This document shows, piece by piece, positions 1 through 7,800 of a DNA stretch of 64,000 nucleotides. Location: NCBI GenBank assembly GCA_963772445.1, contig CAVYXK010000019.1:1130712-1194711 (forward strand), read 5' to 3'. The position numbers and the translations under genes are program-made. This stretch comes from CAVYXK01 sp963772445 (GTDB lineage: Bacteria; Pseudomonadota; Alphaproteobacteria; Acetobacterales; Acetobacteraceae). Positions within the stretch are counted from its first letter, which is position 1. Every line of letters begins with the position of its first letter. A model generated the notes under the pieces. It made no database searches. It saw nothing but the letters and a program-made list of their open reading frames with translations, and had not been told where the DNA came from.

Positions 1-257
1 ATTTCGACGACGACGATCCCGACGAGATGATTGAAGCCATGCTCGAGGAGATCGCCACGGGGATGGGCGGCGTGCCCGAAAGAGAAATCCGCCAGATGGT
101 GAATCAGTACGGCCGCGCCGGCACAATTGACAGAATGGTCGAGATCATGGGCGGGTCGCCGGTCGGCGGGGTTCTGTCGGAGCAGCAGATAGCGCAGCTC
201 GTTGCGGCAATGGTCGCGCGGGCGACCGCTGGCCGGTCCGGGGCAGCACGGCGATGA
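1..257 (+). CDS. C-terminal part of an unidentified protein, 5' end outside window
   Basis: The frame is open from the first bases of the window and closes with TGA at 255-257, so this is the last ~85 residues of a longer protein. The visible part starts with an Asp-rich stretch and then has two short helical segments with many Met, Gly and Ala residues. I recognise no domain. The stop overlaps the start of the next gene (ATGA, 254-257), so it is probably translationally coupled to the J-like/GrpE/Hsp70 genes downstream and may belong to the same chaperone operon. An internal ATG at 27 could serve as a start, but the open frame upstream makes a partial gene more likely. Confidence 0.6.
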   Translation, partial: FDDDDPDEMIEAMLEEIATGMGGVPEREIRQMVNQYGRAGTIDRMVEIMGGSPVGGVLSEQQIAQLVAAMVARATAGRSGAARR

Positions 258-571
258 CGCGCGACCCGTTCGTCATCCTCGGCCTCGACGAGACCGCCGG
301 GGACGATGCGATCAAGCAGCGCTACCTCGCCTTGGTGCGCGCTTTCCCGCCAGACCGCGAGCCCGACCGGTTCCAGGAGATCCGTCAGGCGTACGAAACC
401 GTGCGCAACGAGCGCGGGCGGTTGGAACTGAAACTGCTGCGTCCCGGCACGGCGGCGCTCACGCGATTGAAGCTGCACTGCCTGGCAGCAACGGATCGCG
501 AACGCCATCCGGCCTCGGCCGCAACCGTCGCGGCGATCATCCTCGACAGCCTGCAACGGGCCTCCCTGTAG
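254..571 (+). CDS. Short J-domain-like co-chaperone with PPD in place of HPD
   Basis: A 105-residue protein whose first ~65 residues follow the J-domain plan: the N-terminal PFVILGL start, helix II with KQRYLALVRAF, and helix III with RFQEIRQAYETV. The loop that carries the invariant HPD tripeptide of DnaJ reads PPD here (residues ~32-34), so the histidine needed to stimulate the ATPase of canonical Hsp70 is missing. The remaining ~40 residues have no known domain. It overlaps the upstream gene by 4 bp and precedes GrpE-like and Hsp70 genes. I infer a dedicated partner for the Hsp70 at 1268. Altered HPD loops are known among J-like proteins; whether this one is active cannot be seen from sequence. 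Confidence 0.75.
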   Translation: MTRDPFVILGLDETAGDDAIKQRYLALVRAFPPDREPDRFQEIRQAYETVRNERGRLELKLLRPGTAALTRLKLHCLAATDRERHPASAATVAAIILDSLQRASL

Positions 572-596
572 CTGGGTCATGTGGGAAGGAGACGGC

Positions 597-1271
597 GTGG
601 ACCCTGCTGCGAAGGAGGCGTTGCTCGACCAGTTCCGCAGCTATCTGGACAGTATCGAAACGATGCCGGAACCGCCGGCCGACACCGAAGCAGGCAGCGA
701 CTTGTTCAGCGTCTTCGTCGAGCTTGCCGCCATGCGCAACGAGGTGCGCACCGAATCGCGCCTGGTGAAGGATGCGCTCGACCAGTTCCGTGCAGTCTTC
801 GCCACCCTGGAGTCGAGCCAGACGGTGCTGGAGCAGCAGCTCCGACGGCAGGAAGCCGAGGCGCGGGACCGCGAACGGGCAGTGCTGCGGCCGATGCTGC
901 TCGATCTGCTCGACCTGCGCGACCGGCTCGCGGCTGGTGCGCAGCAAGCGTCGCCGCCCGCGCGCTGGATGGACCGATTCCGCCGAAGCGCGCGCAACGA
1001 AGCCGAGACCTGGCGGGAGGGGATCGCCATCACGCTGCGGCGGCTCGACCGCATTCTGGCTGATCGGCGCGTCGTGCCGATCACCGTCGTCGGACGGCCG
1101 TTCGATCCCCGTCTGGCCCGGGTCGTCGGCACGACACGCGATCCGGCGCGCGCCGCGGGGATCGTGGTGCAGGAGCTGCGCGCCGGCTTCCACTGGGAGG
1201 ACGAGCTGCTGCGCGCCGCCGAAGTGATCGTCAACACGACCGACGCCAAAACAGGGGAGAATGGCGGATGA
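597..1271 (+). CDS. GrpE-like nucleotide exchange factor
   Basis: About 224 residues from GTG 597. I chose that start because GGAAGGAG at 584-591 sits 5 bases upstream; an in-frame ATG at 579 lies upstream of this site. The protein has a long helical, heptad-like N-terminal half (ESRLVKDALDQFRAV, then ESSQTVLEQQLRRQEAEA), as GrpE has in its dimer stalk. The C-terminal part has the GrpE-like beta-domain signature around VVGRPFDPRLARVVG and ends in VVQELRAGFHWEDELLRAAEVIV, close to the GrpE ending. Its stop overlaps the Hsp70 start (ATGA, 1268-1271). Likely role: ADP release from that Hsp70. Divergent from housekeeping GrpE. Confidence 0.75.
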   Translation: MDPAAKEALLDQFRSYLDSIETMPEPPADTEAGSDLFSVFVELAAMRNEVRTESRLVKDALDQFRAVFATLESSQTVLEQQLRRQEAEARDRERAVLRPMLLDLLDLRDRLAAGAQQASPPARWMDRFRRSARNEAETWREGIAITLRRLDRILADRRVVPITVVGRPFDPRLARVVGTTRDPARAAGIVVQELRAGFHWEDELLRAAEVIVNTTDAKTGENGG

Positions 1272-3007
1272 CGGAAGAGATCGTCGGTATCGACCTCGGC
1301 ACCACCAATTCCGAGATCGCGCTCTATGTGAACGGTCGGCCGGAGATCCTGGCCGATGAGCAGGGACGCAAGATTCTCCCGTCTGTCGTCGGCGTGACCG
1401 AGGCAGGGGAGCTGCTGGTCGGCGAAGAAGCACGCAACCAGTTGTTGCTGTATCCCGACCGCACGATCCGTTCGATCAAGCGCCGCATGGGGCAACCCGG
1501 GACGGTGCAGATGGCCGGCCAGGAGTACACCCCGCCGGAAATTTCCGCGATCATTCTCAAACGGCTGAAGTCGATCGCCGAGGCGCGGCTTGGGCGCGAG
1601 GTGCGCAAGGCGGTTATCACGGTGCCCGCGTATTTCTCCGACACGCAGCGGCAGGCGACCCGCGAGGCCGGAGAAATCGCCGGACTGGAGGTCGTGCGGA
1701 TCATCAACGAGCCAACCGCGGCGGCGCTGGTGTACGAGGCCGGGCAGCACGAGGGCAAGCGCATCCTGGTCTATGACCTTGGCGGCGGCACGTTCGATGT
1801 GTCGGTGGTGCGCATCGAGCAGGGTGTGGTCGAAGTGATCTCCAGCCACGGCAACAACCATCTCGGCGGCGATGATTTCGATCAGAAGATCGTGGCGCAC
1901 GTGCTTGAGCATCTGAAGCTCAAGGCTGGCGTCGATGTTACCGACGATCCGCGGGCGATGGCGCGTATTCTGCGTGCCGCGGAGGCGGCGAAGCGGCATC
2001 TCTCCGATCACCCGTATGCTCGGATCGAGGAAGAATATCTGGCCGAGCGCGACAGCCAGCCGGTTCACCTGTCGCTGGAACTCGCGCGTGACGAATACGA
2101 GCAGATGATCACGCCCTATGTCGAAGAGACGCTGCAGGCCATCCACATCGCCCTGAAAGGCGCCGATCTCACCGCCTCCCAGGTCGAGGAAATCCTGCTG
2201 GTCGGTGGTGCCACGCGCACGCCGATGATCGCCAGGCGGCTATACGAGGTGTTTGGTCTCAAGCCCCGCGGCGAAGTGGATGCCGATCTGTGCGTGGCGT
2301 TGGGCGCAGCCATCGAGGGCGCGTCTATCGGCGGGACGGAGGTTTCCGCCGTGCTGGTCGATGTCACGCCCTACACCTTCGGCACCAGCGCGCTGGGCGA
2401 GCTGGAAGGCGAGCTCTATCCCTATCACTTCGTGCCGATCATCCCGCGCAACACGCCGATCCCGGTGCGCAAGAGCGAAGCCTTCTACACCCTGCTGGAC
2501 AATCAACCGGCGGTCGATGTGCGCATCTTTCAGGGCGAGGACCCGGATGCGCTCAGCAACATCGAGATCGGCCAGTTCATGGTCGAGGGGTTGAGCCGTG
2601 CGCCGGCCGGCAACCCGGTGGTTATCGACCTTGCGCTGGATCGCGACGGCATCCTGCACGTCGCGGCGCGCGAGAAGAACACCGGGCTCGAGCGACGCAT
2701 CAGTATCGAGCAGGCGGTCCCACGCCTGGGGGCGGCGGAGTTGGAGGAGGCACGGGGACGGATCGACGCGCTGTTCGGGGATGACTCGATTGCAGAGATC
2801 GACGCCGGAGCCGGGTTTGATGACACTGGGCTGGCGGCATTGCTTGAGCGGGCACGTGACAAGCTGGACACGGCCGGCGAAGAGGATCGCAACGAGATCG
2901 TCGATCTGATGGAAACGATCCGCGATGCCCAGGTGGCTAACGACATCTCGGGTTTGGAAAAGGTGCGGACGCAACTGGCCGATCTGATGTTCTACCTCGA
3001 GACCTGA
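1268..3007 (+). CDS. Hsp70-family chaperone (short DnaK paralogue)
   Basis: A 579-residue Hsp70. The ATPase domain is complete by eye: phosphate-1 motif VGIDLGTTNSEIALY near residue 6, the VITVPAYFSDTQRQATREAG segment, phosphate-2 motif VYDLGGGTFDVSVV, and the adenosine-binding LVGGATRTPMI. The substrate-binding domain follows with IPRNTPIPVRKSEAFYT and the IDLALDRDGILHVAAREK strand. It is shorter than DnaK (about 640 residues), mainly by a reduced C-terminal helical lid and no acidic EEVD-like tail. It is coupled to GrpE-like and J-like genes, which suggests a self-contained accessory chaperone set. The substrate is unknown. Confidence 0.92.
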   Translation: MTEEIVGIDLGTTNSEIALYVNGRPEILADEQGRKILPSVVGVTEAGELLVGEEARNQLLLYPDRTIRSIKRRMGQPGTVQMAGQEYTPPEISAIILKRLKSIAEARLGREVRKAVITVPAYFSDTQRQATREAGEIAGLEVVRIINEPTAAALVYEAGQHEGKRILVYDLGGGTFDVSVVRIEQGVVEVISSHGNNHLGGDDFDQKIVAHVLEHLKLKAGVDVTDDPRAMARILRAAEAAKRHLSDHPYARIEEEYLAERDSQPVHLSLELARDEYEQMITPYVEETLQAIHIALKGADLTASQVEEILLVGGATRTPMIARRLYEVFGLKPRGEVDADLCVALGAAIEGASIGGTEVSAVLVDVTPYTFGTSALGELEGELYPYHFVPIIPRNTPIPVRKSEAFYTLLDNQPAVDVRIFQGEDPDALSNIEIGQFMVEGLSRAPAGNPVVIDLALDRDGILHVAAREKNTGLERRISIEQAVPRLGAAELEEARGRIDALFGDDSIAEIDAGAGFDDTGLAALLERARDKLDTAGEEDRNEIVDLMETIRDAQVANDISGLEKVRTQLADLMFYLET

Positions 3008-3011
3008 GGCC

Positions 3012-3308
3012 GTGGACACCTGCCCGATCTGTCGCGCCAGCCTGCAAGGGGCGAGCACCTGCCGGCGCTGTCGGGCCGATCTTGAACGCGTGCAGGAAAT
3101 CGAGCGGCTGGGCATAAGCTTGGTGGGAGCGGCGATGCTGTCGGTGGCAGAGGGCGATCTCTACGCGGCGCGGCAATGGCTTCGTCGCGCACGGACGGTC
3201 CACGCAACCCCGGCGGTGCGGGTGTTGGAGCAGATCGTGGCAAGGGCCTACGCTCGACCGTCCTGCGGCCCGGGCGATGAGTCGTTCGCGGCCGACATCG
3301 CGTGGTAA
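3012..3308 (+). CDS. Small zinc-ribbon protein in the Hsp70 operon
   Basis: 98 residues from GTG 3012, four bases after the Hsp70 stop, so probably co-transcribed. The N-terminus has two CxxC pairs (CPIC at residues 4-7 and CRRC at 17-20), a typical short zinc ribbon. Residues ~25-75 look like a single TPR-like helical hairpin (LSVAEGDLYAARQWLRRART). I do not recognise a named family. The position suggests an adaptor or substrate receptor for the Hsp70, but that is inference from neighbourhood only. Confidence 0.6.
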   Translation: MDTCPICRASLQGASTCRRCRADLERVQEIERLGISLVGAAMLSVAEGDLYAARQWLRRARTVHATPAVRVLEQIVARAYARPSCGPGDESFAADIAW

Positions 3309-3345
3309 GCGATACCGGCGGCTGCTAACGTCTCGCTTGCAGGTT

Positions 3346-3420
3346 CCGTCATACCCGGCGAAGGCTGGGCATCCACGCGACATCGAGACGTGGATGCGCG
3401 GCCTTCGCCGGGCATGACGG
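3346..3420. repeat. Intergenic inverted repeat, ~32-bp arms
   Basis: The sequence from ccgtcatacccggcgaagg to ccttcgccgggcatgacgg forms a near-perfect hairpin with arms of about 32 bp around a short loop. It lies between the zinc-ribbon gene and the ankyrin gene. Palindromes of this type, with a CCCGGCGAAGGC-like arm and ATCCACG near the loop, are common dispersed intergenic elements in alphaproteobacteria. A diverged relative lies at 32494-32598. It could act as an mRNA-stabilising or terminating hairpin. Confidence 0.8.
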
Positions 3421-3446
3421 GGCGCGGCCACGACAGGAGGACCGAA

Positions 3447-3848
3447 GTGGCAGACACACCGCGGCTCGATCCTGACCTCGTCAAGGATTTTGTCAGCAAT
3501 GCCCACGGCGATCTCGGACGCATTGGCGATTTGCTCCGGCAGCAACCGACGTTGGTCAATGCCGCATGGGATTGGGGCGGCGGTGACTGGGAAACCGGCC
3601 TTGGCGCCGCGGCGCATATGGGGCGGAAGGATATTGCGCTGTACCTGCTCCAGAACGGGGCGCGGATGGACATCTTCGCGGCTGCGATGCTCGGGCATCT
3701 GGAGATTGTCCAGTCCATGGTTGCAGCATTTCCGGACGCTCGCAGATGGCCGGGGCCGCATGGCATCCCGCTGCTGAAACACGCCGAGGCAGGCGGCGCC
3801 GATGCCGTCCCCGTGGCGGATTTTCTCCGCTCTCACGGCTGCGTCTGA
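3447..3848 (+). CDS. Ankyrin-repeat domain protein
   Basis: 133 residues from GTG 3447, chosen because AGGAGG at 3435-3440 is 6 bases upstream; upstream in-frame starts fall inside the palindrome. After a helical lead (LVKDFVSNAHGDLGRIGDLL) come two to three ankyrin-like repeats: ETGLGAAAHMGRKDIALYLL, then MDIFAAAMLGHLEIVQSMV. Similar short ankyrin proteins are widespread in proteobacteria and act in protein-protein contacts; no specific function is known. There is no signal peptide, so it is probably cytoplasmic. Confidence 0.75.
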   Translation: MADTPRLDPDLVKDFVSNAHGDLGRIGDLLRQQPTLVNAAWDWGGGDWETGLGAAAHMGRKDIALYLLQNGARMDIFAAAMLGHLEIVQSMVAAFPDARRWPGPHGIPLLKHAEAGGADAVPVADFLRSHGCV

Positions 3849-4161
3849 GGGCCGGGTACCCCAGTCGGCCATGACGGTGCAAGGCGTGACGGCTCGCCGG
3901 AGCAGCGCGCTGTGAATCAGGATGGCGGGGCTGGCCTGGGCCGGCCCCTATACCCCTTGCATCCACCGCGCCGCTGAGGCGGAAGTGGATCGGCCACCCG
4001 CCGGGAGCAGCCCTCCGGCCCCGCGCCTGGAGCGCCTTCGCACGGATCAGCGCCCCGGTGGGGAGGCCGCGATGACAGTCCAGTAAGAGGTCGCGCCATC
4101 GAGCGCCCGTATAGGGAACGACCAGCATCGCGGTGGGCCTCAGTTCTATCCGGAGAGGTCA
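3849..4161 (+). other. Non-coding, structured leader of the IS110-family element (possible bridge-RNA region)
   Basis: No credible gene lies in these 313 bases. They are GC-rich and carry several potential hairpins, the clearest being ggggctggcc...ggccggcccc at 3927-3948. They end directly at the IS110-family transposase start. In the IS110 subgroup the left non-coding end encodes the bridge RNA that pairs with donor and target DNA, so the 3' part (about 3902-4161) is a candidate. I could not fix the left boundary of the element or identify the guide loops by eye. Confidence 0.4.
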
Positions 4162-5457
4162 ATGAGTGCAGAACCATCAGCAATATCCGACACTGAACCC
4201 GCCTGGTTCGTCGGCTTCGATTGGGGCAGCGAGAAGCATCGCATTTCGCTGTTCGACAACACTGGTAGCCTGATCGGCCGTCACGACCCGGGCCACAGCG
4301 CCACGGCCTATGCCGAGCTCGGCGACTGGCTGCTGCGCACCACCCAGGCGCAGCCCGGCGAGATCGCCGTCGCCATCGAGACCTCGCACGGCCCCGCGGT
4401 CGATGCGCTGATCGATCGCGGCTTTCGCACCTTCGCCATCAATCCCAAGCAGCTCGACCGTTTCCGCGATCGTTACAACATCGCCGGGGCGAAGGATGAT
4501 ACGCGTGATGCCGACACGCTCGGTCGCAGCCTGCGCACCGACCGCGCCGCGTTCCGCGAACTCAGTCCGTCCAACCCGCTGATCGTCCGGTTGCGCGAGG
4601 CTACCCGCCTGGCCAGCGAGCTGACCCGCGATCGCGTCCGGCTGACCAGCCGGATGCGCGAGCAACTGTGGCGCTATTACCCGCAGATCCTGTCCCTGGC
4701 CGATAACCTGGCCGACGCTTGGCTGCTCGAGCTGTGGCAACTCGCGCCGACCCCGGCCAAGGGCGCCAGGCTGCACAAGGAGACCATCGCCCGCATCCTC
4801 AAGGCGCATCATGTCAGAAGGTTGAATGCCGATCAGGTCTGTGGCGTCCTTGAGGAAGCGCCGCTGCCTGCAGGCCCCGGCGCCACCGAGGCGGCCACCG
4901 GCCATATCCGCAGCCTGGTGCCGCGCATCCGCCTGCTCAACCGGCAGATCAAGGCCGTGCATGCCGAGATCGAGGCGCTCTGTACCCAGTTGGCCGGTTC
5001 GCAGGTGATCGAGCCCGGGGAGAGCGTGCCGGGGCAGAGCCCCGAGCAGCGCGACGTGGCGATCCTGCACTCCGTGCCAGGAATTGGAAGGATCGTCCTC
5101 GCCACGCTGCTCGCCGAGGCCACTGAACCTCTGCGCCGACGAGATTACCATGCCCTGCGCGCCTTGGCAGGCCAGGCACCGGTCACCAAACGCAGCGGCA
5201 AAAGCTGTTTCGTGCAGCGCCGGCTGGCCTGCAACAAGCGGCTGGCCAATGCGATGTACCAATGGGGAATGATCGCTCTGGTGCACGATCCGCGGAGCAA
5301 ACAGCGCTATGTCGCATTGCGGGCGCGCGGATGCAGCCACGGCAGGGCACTGCGCACTGTGGTCGATCGGCTGCTGAAGCTGGTCTGCACCCTGCTGCAA
5401 CGCCAGGTACTGTTCGATCCCAACTATACGTCAGCAACCAAGGCCGTCGTCGCGTAA
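4162..5457 (+). CDS. IS110-family transposase (DEDD recombinase)
   Basis: 431 residues, apparently intact, preceded by GGAGAGG at 4152-4158. The N-terminal DEDD (RuvC-like) domain starts with VGFDWGSEKH, has the Glu in VAIETSHGP and the paired Asp in AKDDTRDADTLGRSL. The C-terminal transposase_20 domain contains HSVPGIGRIVLATLLAEA and the ALAGQAPVTKRSGKS segment with the serine used for catalysis in this family. A long non-coding leader (3849-4161) and a short tail fit the IS110 rather than the IS1111 subgroup. It differs clearly from the IS110-family copies at 59-64 kb. Confidence 0.93.
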   Translation: MSAEPSAISDTEPAWFVGFDWGSEKHRISLFDNTGSLIGRHDPGHSATAYAELGDWLLRTTQAQPGEIAVAIETSHGPAVDALIDRGFRTFAINPKQLDRFRDRYNIAGAKDDTRDADTLGRSLRTDRAAFRELSPSNPLIVRLREATRLASELTRDRVRLTSRMREQLWRYYPQILSLADNLADAWLLELWQLAPTPAKGARLHKETIARILKAHHVRRLNADQVCGVLEEAPLPAGPGATEAATGHIRSLVPRIRLLNRQIKAVHAEIEALCTQLAGSQVIEPGESVPGQSPEQRDVAILHSVPGIGRIVLATLLAEATEPLRRRDYHALRALAGQAPVTKRSGKSCFVQRRLACNKRLANAMYQWGMIALVHDPRSKQRYVALRARGCSHGRALRTVVDRLLKLVCTLLQRQVLFDPNYTSATKAVVA

Positions 5458-5631
5458 GCCGCGCTTGGGGAAAGCACACCCACCTCACAAGGCCAAAAAC
5501 CACATGACCGTTTCTTGGTTCGGCTGGAGCGCCGTTTCTTCGTCCCGGCCTGCGCACGCACGGCCGCAGCGCGCACGGCCGCGGTCAAGGATGGCCCGCA
5601 GGCCACCGCCGAAGGCGGCGCGCAGCGTCCT

Positions 5632-7520
5632 GTGTGCCGGGCATGCCCGGCAGCCTGGGGGTGAAAGTCCCCTGTGCAACCTGATGGAGGTGAAGCACGA
5701 GCGAAGCGCAAGGGCGGAACCGCGAGGGACCGTCTGAAGGAAGCGTCGAGCGAAATCGCGTCCCGACGAACAGAAACCAGATATGAGGCAGCCATGATCG
5801 GACGAGCAAGCAGGACAGAGCGAAGTCCATATCCATCAAGGATCACGGCTGTAAATCTGGCGGGAGTGCGAGGAAGGCTGTCGGACTTACCCCGGGAGAT
5901 CTGTCGCGTGTCCCGTCCGGGACTGGGGTGGTCGCAAGATCACCCGAGCGCGCGGCAGAAGTCAGCAGAGGGCGTAGTAGGCCAGACCATCGGCCGAAGG
6001 CCCGAACGGTCCCCGCAAGGGGTTGAAGGAGAGGGCGAGTAGCTTGGGCGTCTCATGGTCCCAGTAGCGGCCGCGAAGCCACGGCGAGTGGCGCTTCCTT
6101 CTGCCGGTCGAGGTGAAGCCTCAGGGCGGCCGAGGGCAAGCTGGCCGAAGCGACCACGGCGGCGTCCGAACCCGAAAGTCCGGTCATGACCAGTACCCTG
6201 ATGGAGGCAATCTGTGACCCGGACAACATAGCGTCAGCCGTGCGTGCGGTGATGCGCAACAAGGGTGCGCCCGGCGTCGACGGGATCACCGTCCGACACC
6301 TGCCGGGCGTCCTGGAAGCGCACTGGCCGGAGATCGAAAATCAACTGCTTCAGGGGCGCTACCAGCCGCAACCGGTACGTCGGGTGCAAATCCCGAAGCC
6401 GGCCGGAGGGACGCGCGACCTCGGCATTCCAACCGCGATTGACCGCGTGATCCAGCAGGCGGTGCTGCAGCGGCTGCAGCCGCTGTGGGACCCGACATTC
6501 AGCGAGCATAGCTACGGCTTCCGGCCGGGCCGCTCGGCCCACCAAGCGGTGACACAGGCGCAAGCCTATGTCAGCGAAGGCTATCAGTTTGTCGTTGATC
6601 TTGACCTGGCGAAGTTCTTCGACCGAGTCAATCACGACCGGCTAATGGCTGCGGTGGCCGCGCGCGTGTCCGACCGGCGGGTGCTTCGGCTCATCCGGAG
6701 CTTTCTGACCGCCGGTGTGCTTCATGGCGGGCTATTCGAAGCGAGTCACGAGGGCACCCCGCAAGGTGGCCCGCTCTCGCCCTTGCTCTCGAATCTCGTG
6801 CTGGATGAACTGGATCGCGAACTCGAGCGCCGCGGCCATCGCTTCGTGCGCTACGCAGATGACTGCAATATCTACGTGCGCAGCGAGACGGCTGGCCGGC
6901 GAGTGATGGCGAGCATCACCCGCTTCATCGAACGGCGTCTCAAGCTTCAGGTCAATGCGGAGAAGAGTGCCGTGGCTCATCCATGGCAACGCTCCTTCCT
7001 CGGCTTTACGCTGACGGAGGAGAGCACGCCACGCCGACGCATCGCCGACAAGGCCGTCGTCCGGTTCAAAGACCGGGTGCGGAATTTGACGGGACGCAAC
7101 CGCGGGGTGAGCCTGTCGCGGATGATCGCCGACCTGAACCCGCTGCTGCGGGGATGGGCCGGCTATTTCGGCTTCAGCCAAGGACGTGAATTGTCCTCAC
7201 TGGACGGTTGGGTCCGGCGGCGCCTCCGTTGCGCCGCCTGGATTTAATGGAAGACCAGACCACGGCGCCTCGATGAACTGCGCCGCCTCGGCGTCTCCCG
7301 GCGGACGGCCTTCGCGGCCGTCATGAGCCCGCGGGGGCCGTGGCGCGTCAGCACGAGCGAGGCGCTACATCTCGGCTTCTCGAAGGCGCGCTTCCGCGGT
7401 CTCGGACTGGCCTCCATGGAGAGCGCTGGCCGGACCTAATCCGCCGAACCGCCGTGGTACGGACCCGTATGCCCGGTGGTGTGGGAGGGGCGGCATCGCG
7501 AGATGCCCCCCTATCCCGAT
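5632..7520 (+). mobile_element. Group II intron with internal maturase ORF
   Basis: The 5' end matches the group II boundary GTGYG (GTGTG at 5632), followed by the gggggtgaaagtcccc stem-loop typical of bacterial group II domain I. About 550 bases of structured RNA precede the reverse transcriptase gene at 6186. After the gene comes a domain V-like hairpin from gaaccgccgtgg to cggtggtgtg (about 7442-7481), then a domain VI-like stem gggagggg...cccctatccc with an unpaired A, ending in CGAT at 7520. Length 1,889 bases. The intron sits in the non-coding DNA downstream of the IS110-family gene. Ends were placed by eye from consensus, so a shift of a few bases is possible. Confidence 0.8.
6186..7247 (+). 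CDS. ltrA: Group II intron reverse transcriptase/maturase, C-terminally truncated by an in-frame TAA
   Basis: 353 residues. Reverse-transcriptase blocks are present: NKGAPGVDGITV (RT0/1), the PKPAGGTRDLGIPTAIDRV block, SYGFRPGRSAHQA, VVDLDLAKFFDRVNHDRL, GTPQGGPLSPLLSNLVLDEL and the catalytic RYADD near residue 221. The maturase (X) domain begins around LNPLLRGWAGYF. The frame stops at TAA 7245-7247, but the same frame continues to 7439 with the residues expected in the family (WKTRPRRLDELRRLGVS, then FAAVMSPRGPWRVS). A CAA-to-TAA change at the usual WKQWK-like position would explain it. Splicing or mobility may be impaired. No endonuclease domain is seen. Confidence 0.88.
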   Translation: MTSTLMEAICDPDNIASAVRAVMRNKGAPGVDGITVRHLPGVLEAHWPEIENQLLQGRYQPQPVRRVQIPKPAGGTRDLGIPTAIDRVIQQAVLQRLQPLWDPTFSEHSYGFRPGRSAHQAVTQAQAYVSEGYQFVVDLDLAKFFDRVNHDRLMAAVAARVSDRRVLRLIRSFLTAGVLHGGLFEASHEGTPQGGPLSPLLSNLVLDELDRELERRGHRFVRYADDCNIYVRSETAGRRVMASITRFIERRLKLQVNAEKSAVAHPWQRSFLGFTLTEESTPRRRIADKAVVRFKDRVRNLTGRNRGVSLSRMIADLNPLLRGWAGYFGFSQGRELSSLDGWVRRRLRCAAWI

Positions 7521-7800
7521 TGACCGCCGTTGCGCGCGGCCATCCCCACCCGGTACCAGCCGGGAGGCAGGGAATGGCTCCGCCAGAGGCCCCCGGAAAC
7601 TAAAGAATGGTTGCAAACAGGAGGACAAAATGCCGTCCCATCAGGTGTCATAAACCCAAACACTCACCTGTCCACCAAACCGGGGCAGGTCCAGAATGCG
7701 AGGCAAAGAAGCCGAGCTCGGCAGCGTTTGAGAACCGGTGCTGCGCGCCCCGAGCAGTCCCACGATCCCTCTGGCGGCACGCATCGCCGGTGGTGTCGGT
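7521..7800. other. Non-coding stretch between the intron and truA
   Basis: No supported gene. The first ~25 bases (tgaccgccgttgcgcgcggc) form an imperfect inverted repeat with 5569-5587 on the other side of the intron, so the two exon flanks could pair. The rest may include the right end of the IS110-family element or old intergenic sequence. The stretch ends at the truA stop codon on the minus strand. Confidence 0.4.
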
